This document shows positions 26,146 through 34,112 of a stretch of 64,000 nucleotides of DNA, in pieces. The position numbers were made by a program, and so were the translations under genes. The DNA is from Korobacter sp963703075 (GTDB lineage Bacteria; Acidobacteriota; Terriglobia; Terriglobales; Acidobacteriaceae), in NCBI GenBank assembly GCA_963703075.1, contig OY969786.1, positions 2,542,001-2,606,000 on the forward strand, written 5' to 3'. Within the stretch, counting starts at the first letter, position 1. The number at the start of each line of letters is the position of its first letter. The notes under the pieces are model-generated. The model searched no databases and was not told where the DNA came from. It saw nothing but the letters and a program-made list of their open reading frames with translations.

Positions 26146-28161
26146 TCAGGATTTAGTGTTTTCGTGCAGAGGAAAAGTGACGCGACGAAGTATTGGAGCA
26201 CTGCCCAGGGGCACAAGCGTCACCGATCGTCGTGCACCGGTTGCCGGGGCGATGAGCTCCGAACGGAACTCGATCATTGGAGTATCGAAAGGGTGAAGTG
26301 GATCGGGTTTCGTGGAAGGATGCTGCATTGCAAGAACTATGAGATCAAGTTTGCCGGAGGACTCTGCCGCGAGATCCGATTTCGGCTCGTAGTGCGTATC
26401 CTCGAGATTTCTCACATCATAGTGTTTGACGGCTGTCTTCGTGGAAGGTATCGCTTCTGCGAGAAGCAGGGCGCCATAACGGATCGCAGTCTCGCCGTTG
26501 GCGGCGCGGACCTGTTCGATCTGCGGGGTGAATTCGAGTCGGACCGTATCCCCGGAGCGCCAGATTTTTCTTACGCTCCAGTAGTCGCCTTCGCGCTCGA
26601 TCTTCGCTCCCTCGCAAACGACGCGAGTAGCGTGCGACCAGAGCGGGTTGCGGAAGCGTAACGGGATTTCCACCGGGTGCTCAGGGTGAACGACCACTTC
26701 GACGGTGGGCTCAAAGGGATAATTTGTCCGTTCCTCTAACCGGATGGAGGTACCGTGCACCGAGGTGGAGACGCTGCAGGGGCCGTAGAGCGCAGCCACC
26801 AGTCCGCCTCCGGCATCTTTCATCCACATACCGCGTACGAAGAGCGCCGCGACCTGGGTAGCATTGGGGTTGCAGCAAACTGCAACATCCACGTGGGCGG
26901 GCGAAAACTTATTGCGCTTCTCCGGCTTATCGGCGTCGATGGCTTTGCCGTCGCACCGGAAGCGGTTGTCGGAGGTGAGGTACGAGATCGCGGAGCCGTC
27001 GGGCAGACGCGCTCCCTGTGCTGCATTGAACCAGATGGCTTCCGCGCGATCGCCATATTCGGAACGTCCGGTCTTTTGCAAGGCAGACTCAAAGGTCAGC
27101 TGCAGCTCTTTCGTTGCGCAGTATTCGTATTCGGTGTGGGAGGGGTCAGGGGGAAGGTTCTTGATCCACTCCTGGCTTACGCCGGAGCCAGAGACCTCGC
27201 TGTAGTGCGCGATTTTTACAAAAGCGTTTTGGGTGGCTTGTTGAATGTCCGCGCGCCCGGTCGCGGATGCCAGCCAGAGGGGAACGCGGATGTTCTCGTA
27301 GGTATGGACGCCGTGATCGACGAACCCCTTGTTTACATCGAGAAGCGAAGGAAGAGTCGCATCCCACTTGCTCTCGCTCGTGCTCCATTGGTCATAAAAC
27401 CAAAGCGCGAAATCGCGGTACCGGGCGTCGCCGGTGAGGGCAAACATGCGTTCCAGGACATCGACGAACATGAGGTCGTGACTCTCGCCCGGGGGCAACG
27501 GCTTCTTTCCGGAGCGATAGGTCTCTACAGTGAGATCGACGGCGCGCCGGACGGCGTGCAGGACATCGTCATTGTGCGCCAGTTCCGCGTACGCGAGCAG
27601 GCCGCGAAGCAGGCAGGCTTGCGTCCAGAGCTCGCCGGGATGCGCGTAGCGTAAATCGGGAGCAAAGACGCCGAGATAGCCGTCGGGATCCTGGGAGCCG
27701 AGGATGTGCTTTACATAACGGTCGGCCTCGCGCATGGCTTCAGGATCTTCACTCAGATAAGCCATCATGATATGGCCGGCGCGCCAATTGCCTTCGGTCT
27801 CGCCGTTCCACCAGTTCACGCCCATCTCGTTGGTGGTGTTTTGGACTTTGGAACTATTGCGATTGCTGACGAAAATGTCGGAGCTGGCCTCATGGCAAAG
27901 TTGATCGAGACAGCCGGCGAAACCCTGGCGCAGGTCGCGCAGCATCTGTTCCTTGATCCAGCCGCTAGGTTTCACCTCACCCATGCGCAACCACTCGAAA
28001 GCCTCGGGGTTGGCGAAGGTGGGATCGGCGTTGGTCTTTGCCGGTTGCGGGAAAGTTGAACCTGCGGATTCCATTTCGTTGGTTGATCCCTGGAGGGCTG
28101 CAGGCGTAAGCGTGACCGCGCAGGCGCTGAGAATGAGTTTGAGTATCTCTCTTCGATCCAT
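26146..28161 (-). CDS. GH127-like beta-L-arabinofuranosidase domain protein
   Basis: This 671-residue protein starts with a short exported-type leader (MDRREILKLILSACAVTLTPA). It shows the GH127/DUF1680 layout: a helical barrel with WWNGETEGNWRAGH and SQDPDGYLGVF, then EYC (E346, C348) and VCCNPN (C429, C430), matching the zinc-binding glutamate and three cysteines of characterised GH127 enzymes in order and nearly in spacing. One CC cysteine serves as nucleophile in that family. The likely activity is removal of beta-L-arabinofuranose or a related sugar from glycans; related families act on other sugars. Next to a glycan receptor gene, it fits polysaccharide breakdown. Confidence 0.85.
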   Translation of the reverse strand: MDRREILKLILSACAVTLTPAALQGSTNEMESAGSTFPQPAKTNADPTFANPEAFEWLRMGEVKPSGWIKEQMLRDLRQGFAGCLDQLCHEASSDIFVSNRNSSKVQNTTNEMGVNWWNGETEGNWRAGHIMMAYLSEDPEAMREADRYVKHILGSQDPDGYLGVFAPDLRYAHPGELWTQACLLRGLLAYAELAHNDDVLHAVRRAVDLTVETYRSGKKPLPPGESHDLMFVDVLERMFALTGDARYRDFALWFYDQWSTSESKWDATLPSLLDVNKGFVDHGVHTYENIRVPLWLASATGRADIQQATQNAFVKIAHYSEVSGSGVSQEWIKNLPPDPSHTEYEYCATKELQLTFESALQKTGRSEYGDRAEAIWFNAAQGARLPDGSAISYLTSDNRFRCDGKAIDADKPEKRNKFSPAHVDVAVCCNPNATQVAALFVRGMWMKDAGGGLVAALYGPCSVSTSVHGTSIRLEERTNYPFEPTVEVVVHPEHPVEIPLRFRNPLWSHATRVVCEGAKIEREGDYWSVRKIWRSGDTVRLEFTPQIEQVRAANGETAIRYGALLLAEAIPSTKTAVKHYDVRNLEDTHYEPKSDLAAESSGKLDLIVLAMQHPSTKPDPLHPFDTPMIEFRSELIAPATGARRSVTLVPLGSAPILRRVTFPLHENTKS

Positions 28162-28327
28162 AGAAATCAGGTCGCCGGCTTCAGGTCCTCAAACACATCG
28201 TTTCCCGGAAATGTTTTCGTTTCCTGACAGATGAACCATACAGCAAGCAGTACCTTCGCGAACTTGCGAGCCGTCCGCCGCAAATGGCAAGCAGCAGCTC
28301 TCGCCCAGGCCCCAGAAGTGGTTGCAC

Positions 28328-29212
28328 TCAAGGTAACTGCGCATCAGGCGAGTGTCCTCGCTCGCATTGACCCATTGTTGTACCTGGTTTGCCTTCGGAC
28401 AGGATGGCTTCAAAAAACAGCAAGGTGTCCGCGAGATGCGAACGCCAATAGGGCCAATGATGTTCTCCTTCAAACTCGAAGTATTGGTGCGGAAGCTGTC
28501 GGCGCTCGAGTTCGCGGTGGAACTTTCGGTTGTTCTCGAGCAGTTGGTCACCGGTACCGCAGTCGAACCGCAACGGCGGCAGGGTGGCGCGGTTCCGCTC
28601 CATCCAGTGCAGCAAGTTTCCCTCAAGCGGATCAATCTCGTTCGCCTGAAACGGTTGGAAGACGAACGATTGCATTTCGTCAAGGTTGGTAATAGAGGAA
28701 TGCGCGGAAATTCCGCTGAAAAACCCGGCGTGCTTAGCGCCGAGGCGAAGGGCTCCATAGCCACCCATGGAAAGACCGGCAATGAAGAAGCGGGAGTCTG
28801 GGTCGACGCAGGGGAACGATCTCCGGATCGCCTCCACAACGTCCTGTGTGATCCAGGCTTCGTCATCGCGGCCAGAGTGTGGCAGATACCCACTGCCGTC
28901 CTGGTAAAGGCCGTCGGAAGGCGCGACCAGCAGCATGGGGCGAACTTGTCCGGACGAAATTAAAGAAGCAGCGGTGCGATGCGCGGCTCCTTTGAAGAAC
29001 CAGGCCCAGTGGCTTCCATAGACCCCGTGCAGGAGCAAAACGACAGGAACAGATTTCGAGTTTTCAATCCCGGGCGGGACAAAGACGCTGACATCGCCTC
29101 TCCCCTGCAAAGCAGGACTGTAGAGGGTGATGAAGCGAACGCCATCGCACGCAAGTTCCGGCTCGGAGATTTCGAGGGTGTGAATGCGGTCGAGTTGGGC
29201 ATCCTGGATCAT
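28328..29212 (-). CDS. Esterase of the esterase-D / S-formylglutathione hydrolase type
   Basis: This 294-residue alpha/beta-hydrolase has VVLLLHGVYGSHWAWFF, the nucleophile elbow GLSMGGYGALRLG, an acid in DCGTGDQLL and a histidine in EGEHHWPYWRSHL. There is no signal peptide. It is the last gene of a minus-strand operon, overlapping the alcohol dehydrogenase gene by ATGA. S-formylglutathione hydrolases often accompany class III alcohol dehydrogenases; here the esterase may hydrolyse an ester or thioester made by oxidation of the operon's substrate. The C-terminal ~20 residues extend beyond the usual end. Substrate is unknown. Confidence 0.86.
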   Translation of the reverse strand: MIQDAQLDRIHTLEISEPELACDGVRFITLYSPALQGRGDVSVFVPPGIENSKSVPVVLLLHGVYGSHWAWFFKGAAHRTAASLISSGQVRPMLLVAPSDGLYQDGSGYLPHSGRDDEAWITQDVVEAIRRSFPCVDPDSRFFIAGLSMGGYGALRLGAKHAGFFSGISAHSSITNLDEMQSFVFQPFQANEIDPLEGNLLHWMERNRATLPPLRFDCGTGDQLLENNRKFHRELERRQLPHQYFEFEGEHHWPYWRSHLADTLLFFEAILSEGKPGTTMGQCERGHSPDAQLP

Positions 29213-30285
29213 GCAGGGATGAGGACGCCTTTCGCGTTGATGCCCTGCTTCATGTGCTCAAAGGCCTCAGCAAGGTTTGCTAATGGATAGGTACGCGTCA
29301 CCATCTCATCGAGCTTGATGCGCTTCTGCTGGTAGAGCGACAGGAGCACGGGAAAATCAATGAACGGGCGGCATTGCCCATACAGCGGGTTGATATAACG
29401 CTTGTCCCACTCGAAGAGCTGCATGTCGACCGGCACCACTTGTTCCACACCGCTGACGGCGACCGCCGTGCCGCCGTTACGCACCATGATCAACGGCGCT
29501 GAACCAAGCTCTGGTACGGCGGTGCACTCGAAAGCATAGTCGGCACCGCGGCTGGTGAGATGCTTCACTGCCCGCGCGGCTTCACGCAGGCCAGCGTCTG
29601 CGCGATCGGCGTGCACGGTGTGGGTGGCCCCGAATTTGCGTGCCAGTTCAAGACGATTGGGATTCACGTCCACAGCGATAATCATGCTGGCGCACGCGTG
29701 GACCGCGCCTTGAATCACGCTCAACCCCACTCCTCCCGTGCCTAATACAACGACTGAACTTCCCTGCCGCACCCGGGCTGCATTCACTACCGACCCGAAG
29801 CCGGTCATCACGCCGCATCCGAGTATGGCCGCCGAGGTGAACGGAATATCGACGTCGATGCGCACCACTGCTTGCCAAGGCACCACCGCGTGGGTCGCCA
29901 TGGTGCCGAGATTGAACGACGCATTCACGGGTTCATCGCCGCAGCGAAAGCGTTCATCGGGGACGGTGGGCTTTTCTTCACAGATGTTCTCAGCGCCCTT
30001 GCGACACTGGAAGCAGTTCCCGCACGGGATTGCCCAGTTCAACAGAACGCGATCGCCGGGCTGCACGTGGGTCACGCCCTCGCCGCATGCAGAGACAACG
30101 CCTGCACCCTCATGCCCCATGATCATGCGCCGCTTCCACGACATGGAATCGAAATCGGTGTGGCAGACACCACTGGCCTTGATCTCCACCAGCACTTCCC
30201 CTGCGCGAGGATCGCCCAGTTCCACTTCGCGAAGGGCAAACTCTCCCCGGCCGTTGGTGACAATGGCTTTTGCCAGCGTGCTCAT
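29209..30285 (-). CDS. Zinc-dependent alcohol dehydrogenase, MDR superfamily
   Basis: This protein of about 358 residues has the catalytic-zinc cysteine in SGVCHTDFDS, GHEGAGVV with the second ligand, the four structural-zinc cysteines in CGNCFQCRKGAENIC, and a Rossmann motif VLGTGGVGLSVIQG. Aspartate in IIAVDVNPNR indicates NAD preference by family precedent. It resembles class III (glutathione-dependent formaldehyde) and other long-chain MDR enzymes. The ATG at 30285 has AAGGA just upstream. It lies between the esterase and reductase genes and probably oxidises an alcohol made by the diiron protein; that role is inference. Confidence 0.92.
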   Translation of the reverse strand: MSTLAKAIVTNGRGEFALREVELGDPRAGEVLVEIKASGVCHTDFDSMSWKRRMIMGHEGAGVVSACGEGVTHVQPGDRVLLNWAIPCGNCFQCRKGAENICEEKPTVPDERFRCGDEPVNASFNLGTMATHAVVPWQAVVRIDVDIPFTSAAILGCGVMTGFGSVVNAARVRQGSSVVVLGTGGVGLSVIQGAVHACASMIIAVDVNPNRLELARKFGATHTVHADRADAGLREAARAVKHLTSRGADYAFECTAVPELGSAPLIMVRNGGTAVAVSGVEQVVPVDMQLFEWDKRYINPLYGQCRPFIDFPVLLSLYQQKRIKLDEMVTRTYPLANLAEAFEHMKQGINAKGVLIPA

Positions 30286-30321
30286 ACCTGTCCTTCGCAA
30301 AAACTGAGTCCGCGAGACCGC

Positions 30322-31458
30322 TCAGGCATCAAGCACCACCGAGCCGTCGGGGCGGCAACTGCAGGGCAGGCAGTATCCGGGATCAGGCTGCGCGCCGGTG
30401 GGATGGAGGTACTTCACTTTTCCTTCAAGCAGGCGCGTCATGCAGGTTCCGCAGTCGCCATACTGGCAGCCTGAGCTGATCTCAACGCCATTGGTCTCGG
30501 CGAGTTGCAGCAGCGACTGGACTTCGCCCGTCCACGGCACATTCACCGCCGAGCGCGCGAAGGTCACGGTGGTTCCGGCTGCCTGCTGGAATGCGTTCAG
30601 CGCATCTTCGTCGGAGGAGATCAAGGCGCGAAGGGCGACGCTGGAGGGACCGAAGGATTCCGTACGGATCCTCGCGGGAGCAACGTTTTCCGCCAGTAAC
30701 TGATCGGAGATGGCTTTCATCATTCCCTGCGGCCCGCACAGGAAGTATTCAAGATCACCGGCAGGCAACAGATTTCGCAGGGATGGCATGCTGATGCGGC
30801 CAGTGTGGTGATAGTCACGGCCAGCAACGTCGTCGCTCCGCACCTGCTCATAAAAAACCCGGACTCGCAGGTTGGGGAGCTGTTGCGAAAGTTGATCGAG
30901 GCGCGGTTTGAAGACGTGATCGCCGCCGTGACGCAGAGCGAAGAAGAAATATACTTCGCGCGTCGACCCGGTGCGCGCCAGGGCTTCGAGCATGCTCATC
31001 ATCGGGGTGACGCCGATCCCCCCGGCAATCATCACGGCCGGATAGTCCTGGTGCACGTCGAGCCAGAAATTGCCTGCCGGCGCTTTCGCCTCGATGATCG
31101 AGCCAGGCATCACGACCTCATGAAAGAAGCTGGAGGTAAGGCCGGGGCCGATTTCCGGGCGATCGGCGGGAGGCAATTCCTTCTTGATGGTGAGGCGATA
31201 GAACGGATCTCCATAGTTGGAAATCGTGTAGCAACGGAACACGGCCCGCGGCTGGCCGGGGATGGTGAGCCGGATCGGCAGATGCTGTCCCGGAAGATGC
31301 TCTGCCAAAGGGGAACCATCGGCTGCTACGAGATGAAAAGATTTGGCGGAGCCGCTCTCTGGAATCACGGATTCCACGACGAGCCGCCGATAGGACTGCT
31401 CAAACAAATGCTGACTTCTCCTCGGTAGTTCCGCAACGGCGGAATTAGAACGCGACAT
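30322..31458 (-). CDS. Flavin/2Fe-2S oxygenase reductase (FNR fused to plant-type ferredoxin)
   Basis: The 378 residues combine an FAD domain (RCYTIS near the flavin, residues ~40-145), an NAD(P) domain (AGGIGVTPMMSM, then YFLCGPQGMM, ~150-270), and a C-terminal plant-type ferredoxin domain with CQYGDCGTC and a later cysteine in GYCLPC. This FNR-then-ferredoxin layout serves electron transfer from NAD(P)H to oxygenases. The gene overlaps the diiron protein gene by 14 bases, which strongly suggests the pair functions as reductase and oxygenase. It lacks membrane segments and is cytoplasmic. Hcr-like NADH oxidoreductases share the layout and are an alternative. Confidence 0.92.
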   Translation of the reverse strand: MSRSNSAVAELPRRSQHLFEQSYRRLVVESVIPESGSAKSFHLVAADGSPLAEHLPGQHLPIRLTIPGQPRAVFRCYTISNYGDPFYRLTIKKELPPADRPEIGPGLTSSFFHEVVMPGSIIEAKAPAGNFWLDVHQDYPAVMIAGGIGVTPMMSMLEALARTGSTREVYFFFALRHGGDHVFKPRLDQLSQQLPNLRVRVFYEQVRSDDVAGRDYHHTGRISMPSLRNLLPAGDLEYFLCGPQGMMKAISDQLLAENVAPARIRTESFGPSSVALRALISSDEDALNAFQQAAGTTVTFARSAVNVPWTGEVQSLLQLAETNGVEISSGCQYGDCGTCMTRLLEGKVKYLHPTGAQPDPGYCLPCSCRPDGSVVLDA

Positions 31459-32905
31459 CCTTCAAATCCGCGCGCGTGTTCTCGTAGGTGGTGTTATAGG
31501 CGAGAAGTTTTGGATCAGGCTCAATGCCCCAGTGCCGGCACGCAGCGCGATAGACATCCGGCCACCAGTTGCGGTGATCGGTGAGTCCGTCTTCTTTCCA
31601 TTTCTTCCAGTCCACCAGGATCTTCGACCAGGCTTTGTCACCGTAGGCAATGGCTTCCGCCTGGGTTCCGATCTCGGGCACGATCCATTGGCGGCCGATT
31701 TTGGCGTGGAGGATTTCGTCGGCCCAATCGTAGTCCTGGATCATGGCGGTCAGCGGATCGGCGGTCGCAATCGCCACTTCCCACTCGTATTCCTTGCCGG
31801 TTTTCTTCGGCATCAGGCCCTGTTCGATGGTGTAGAGCACGGCATGGCGCTCCTTGGAAGTGAGGATCGTGTTGAGTCCAAGTGACCAGGTGAAGTTGAA
31901 TGGGATATTGGACCAATCGATGCCCAGCGACACAAAGCCGGTTTCGCCCATCATGGCGTGGCGCGCTTCGTCCCACAACTGGCGGGTCATATCACGGTAG
32001 TACTCCCATGGCTTTGCTCCGCCTTCCGCCAGGATGCTCGCCATCATCTCCGGGACATCGATCTCGCGCATGCGCTTGAAATAGAGCATGAGAGTTTTCG
32101 GCAGAGGCTGAATGTCGGGATTGAAAAGCATCGCCTCGGCATTCACGCCCATGTTGTAGGGGTCTTTGAAGCGGGCGTCGCGCTTGGGGACGGGATCGTA
32201 CTTGTAGGGTAACTCAGAGAAATGCCGCGAGACCACTTCTTCGGTAGCTTTCTCTTTCCCGTCAAGATCGCCGGCGGCCGCGAGCATGCGATCGAGGGTG
32301 GCGAGCCACGGCTGTAATTCTGCGCGCTGTGCTTCTTTCACGAGACAGCGCACCGCCTCCGCCCCGTATTCCTGCACGTCTTTCATCTCGAGCAAAGTCA
32401 ACCGGCAAACGCGATAGGTCGCGTTGTCGAACAAGCGGTTGGTGTCTTGTATGAGGTGCTCGAGGGCGCGAACGACCGCTGGAACGGCGCGCTCATACAG
32501 ACCAAGCAGCAGCGCTTCGGGCGGGGGAGCCGCGAGGATCTCATCGAAAAACAGGTCGAGGGATGCGTCGGGCGAGACCTCCAGGCCGTAGGGAGGCTGA
32601 CGCATCTCGCGTACCCGGGTCGCAATCTCTCCAATATGTTCCGCGCAATAGTGCGCGTGCAGGCTGAACGCCATTTTAAGCTCGTAGATCGGCGTGCTGG
32701 TAATGCGCGAGACGAAAATGCGATGCAGGCGACGCAATGACCAGTGCAGGCGTTTCAGCCGCGCTACAGATTCCGCCACGGTCAGACCGGTGGTGGTTGC
32801 TTCTCGCATGGTGAGCAGACCCACCAATGGAGGAAGACCGGCATAGCCCGTGTAGGAATCGACGCTGACGCTTGCCGAATTCTCTGGATTGTCGGCATGT
32901 GACAT
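31445..32905 (-). CDS. Ferritin-like diiron protein, putative oxygenase component
   Basis: I do not recognise a named family. The protein of about 486 residues carries, in its C-terminal half, the ordered ligand set of ferritin-like diiron enzymes: E286 (DVPEMMASI), E313-x-x-H316 (WDEARHAMMG), E361 (LYTIEQGL) and E397-x-x-H400 (ADEILHAKIG). The N-terminal half is also helical, with histidine- and glutamate-rich helices (AHYCAEHIGEI, LLEMKDVQEYG), possibly a second degenerate bundle. The start at 32905 has GAGG upstream; 32974 does not. Overlap with a flavin/2Fe-2S reductase gene suggests an oxygen-activating hydroxylase. An oxidase or a non-catalytic ferritin-like role remains possible. Confidence 0.8.
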   Translation of the reverse strand: MSHADNPENSASVSVDSYTGYAGLPPLVGLLTMREATTTGLTVAESVARLKRLHWSLRRLHRIFVSRITSTPIYELKMAFSLHAHYCAEHIGEIATRVREMRQPPYGLEVSPDASLDLFFDEILAAPPPEALLLGLYERAVPAVVRALEHLIQDTNRLFDNATYRVCRLTLLEMKDVQEYGAEAVRCLVKEAQRAELQPWLATLDRMLAAAGDLDGKEKATEEVVSRHFSELPYKYDPVPKRDARFKDPYNMGVNAEAMLFNPDIQPLPKTLMLYFKRMREIDVPEMMASILAEGGAKPWEYYRDMTRQLWDEARHAMMGETGFVSLGIDWSNIPFNFTWSLGLNTILTSKERHAVLYTIEQGLMPKKTGKEYEWEVAIATADPLTAMIQDYDWADEILHAKIGRQWIVPEIGTQAEAIAYGDKAWSKILVDWKKWKEDGLTDHRNWWPDVYRAACRHWGIEPDPKLLAYNTTYENTRADLKDVAF

Positions 32906-33007
32906 AGTGCCGCCTCGCTTTGGATTACTGTGTTCTTGGTCCCCAAAACCCCGAATGTGCGACCAGTGCCCCAAGAGTATTCGGCGAAAACACGAGTGTC
33001 CTCTCGC

Positions 33008-33039
33008 TGATTGACCTGTATATGTACGTGATTGACCTG
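33008..33039. promoter_or_regulatory. Direct repeats at 21-bp period, candidate AraC-type operator
   Basis: TGATTGACCTG occurs exactly twice, at 33008-33018 and 33029-33039. The 21-base period is two helical turns and equals the spacing of half-sites bound by AraC-type activators. It lies in the divergent gap between the diiron operon and the AraC-type gene, so it could control both. Confidence 0.6.
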
Positions 33040-33089
33040 ATTTGTCACAAATCTGTTGGCAAATATGCGAACCTAGTTACACTAAGCCG

Positions 33090-34052
33090 ATGAAGCCGTA
33101 CTTTGAGAAAATCGCAGCGGGCCCCTCATCTTTCACCGCGTTTCAGCGCAGCGATCCAGAGTTTCCCTTCTATTGGCACTACCATCCCGAATTCGAACTG
33201 ACGCTGATTGTTGACAGCCACGGGCAGCGGCTGGTGGGGGACGGGATTGCCGATTACGGTCCCGGCGATCTCGTGCTGTTGGGGCCGAACGTGCCACATA
33301 GCTGGCGTTCGGGGCCGGTGAAATCGAGTGAAGGTGAAGTGCATCGTGCAGTTGTTGTGCAATTTCGCGAAGATTTTCTCGGCGAGAGGTTTTTTGAGCT
33401 GAAGGAAATGGAAGCGATCGCCAGGCTGCTGCGGAACTCATCCAACGGACTAGCCTTTGGCCACACCGAAACGGGCGTGAAAGTCGCAAAGTATCTCGAG
33501 AGCCTGCCCTCCGCCGCGCCTTCCAAGCGACTGGTCTTGCTGTTAAATGCCCTTGTCGACCTGGCAAGTGAGCCCAAGGCGCAGGTGTTGTCGTCGCTGC
33601 GGGTGCGACCCATCTGTCGGCTCGCCGACCAGCAGCGCATTGATGCAATCTGCGTTTACCTGAACGAACACTTCGAAGAAGAAATTCAATTCGAGAAACT
33701 CTCGGAGCGCTTCCACATGGACCAGGCTTCGCTGTGCCGGTTCTTCAAGCGTGCGACGGGACGCACGATGACGGCCTACCTCAATGAACTCCGCGTTGGG
33801 GCAGCGGCACAATTGCTCATCAACACCGACGACAGCGTGCTGGACATCGCGTTCCGCGTCGGCTTCGGAAACTATTCCAATTTCAACCGACAATTCAAAC
33901 GGATCAAGGGGTTCGGTCCAAGAACGTTGCGGAGACAGTTCTCCCCCGAGGGACACCTGGGAGGACGCACCGAAACAGAGCCCACGGCTATGCTGGCGGC
34001 CGCGATGGTCAAGAAGAACGGCAAACCCGATCTGCAAATCAATCAACTCTAG
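33090..34052 (+). CDS. AraC family transcriptional regulator with cupin sensor
   Basis: About 320 residues. The N-terminal half is a cupin-type sensor (HYHPEFELTLIVDSHGQRLVGD, GPGDLVLLGPNVPHSW). The C-terminal half has two helix-turn-helix motifs (EEEIQFEKLSERFHMDQASLCRFFKRATGRT and DSVLDIAFRVGFGNYSNFNRQFKRIKGFGP). A tail of ~40 residues follows the usual end. I took the ATG at 33090 because the cupin begins there; an in-frame TTG at 33042 would add 16 unlikely residues. It is divergent from the diiron/reductase operon, and the repeats at 33008 would be its binding sites. The inducer is probably a sugar or small organic molecule. Confidence 0.92.
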   Translation: MKPYFEKIAAGPSSFTAFQRSDPEFPFYWHYHPEFELTLIVDSHGQRLVGDGIADYGPGDLVLLGPNVPHSWRSGPVKSSEGEVHRAVVVQFREDFLGERFFELKEMEAIARLLRNSSNGLAFGHTETGVKVAKYLESLPSAAPSKRLVLLLNALVDLASEPKAQVLSSLRVRPICRLADQQRIDAICVYLNEHFEEEIQFEKLSERFHMDQASLCRFFKRATGRTMTAYLNELRVGAAAQLLINTDDSVLDIAFRVGFGNYSNFNRQFKRIKGFGPRTLRRQFSPEGHLGGRTETEPTAMLAAAMVKKNGKPDLQINQL

Positions 34053-34112
34053 CGAGGATGTGCTGCCCGCGGCTGCTAGCTGACGGGGTCACCTCCCTGA
34101 AGGAAACGCCTG

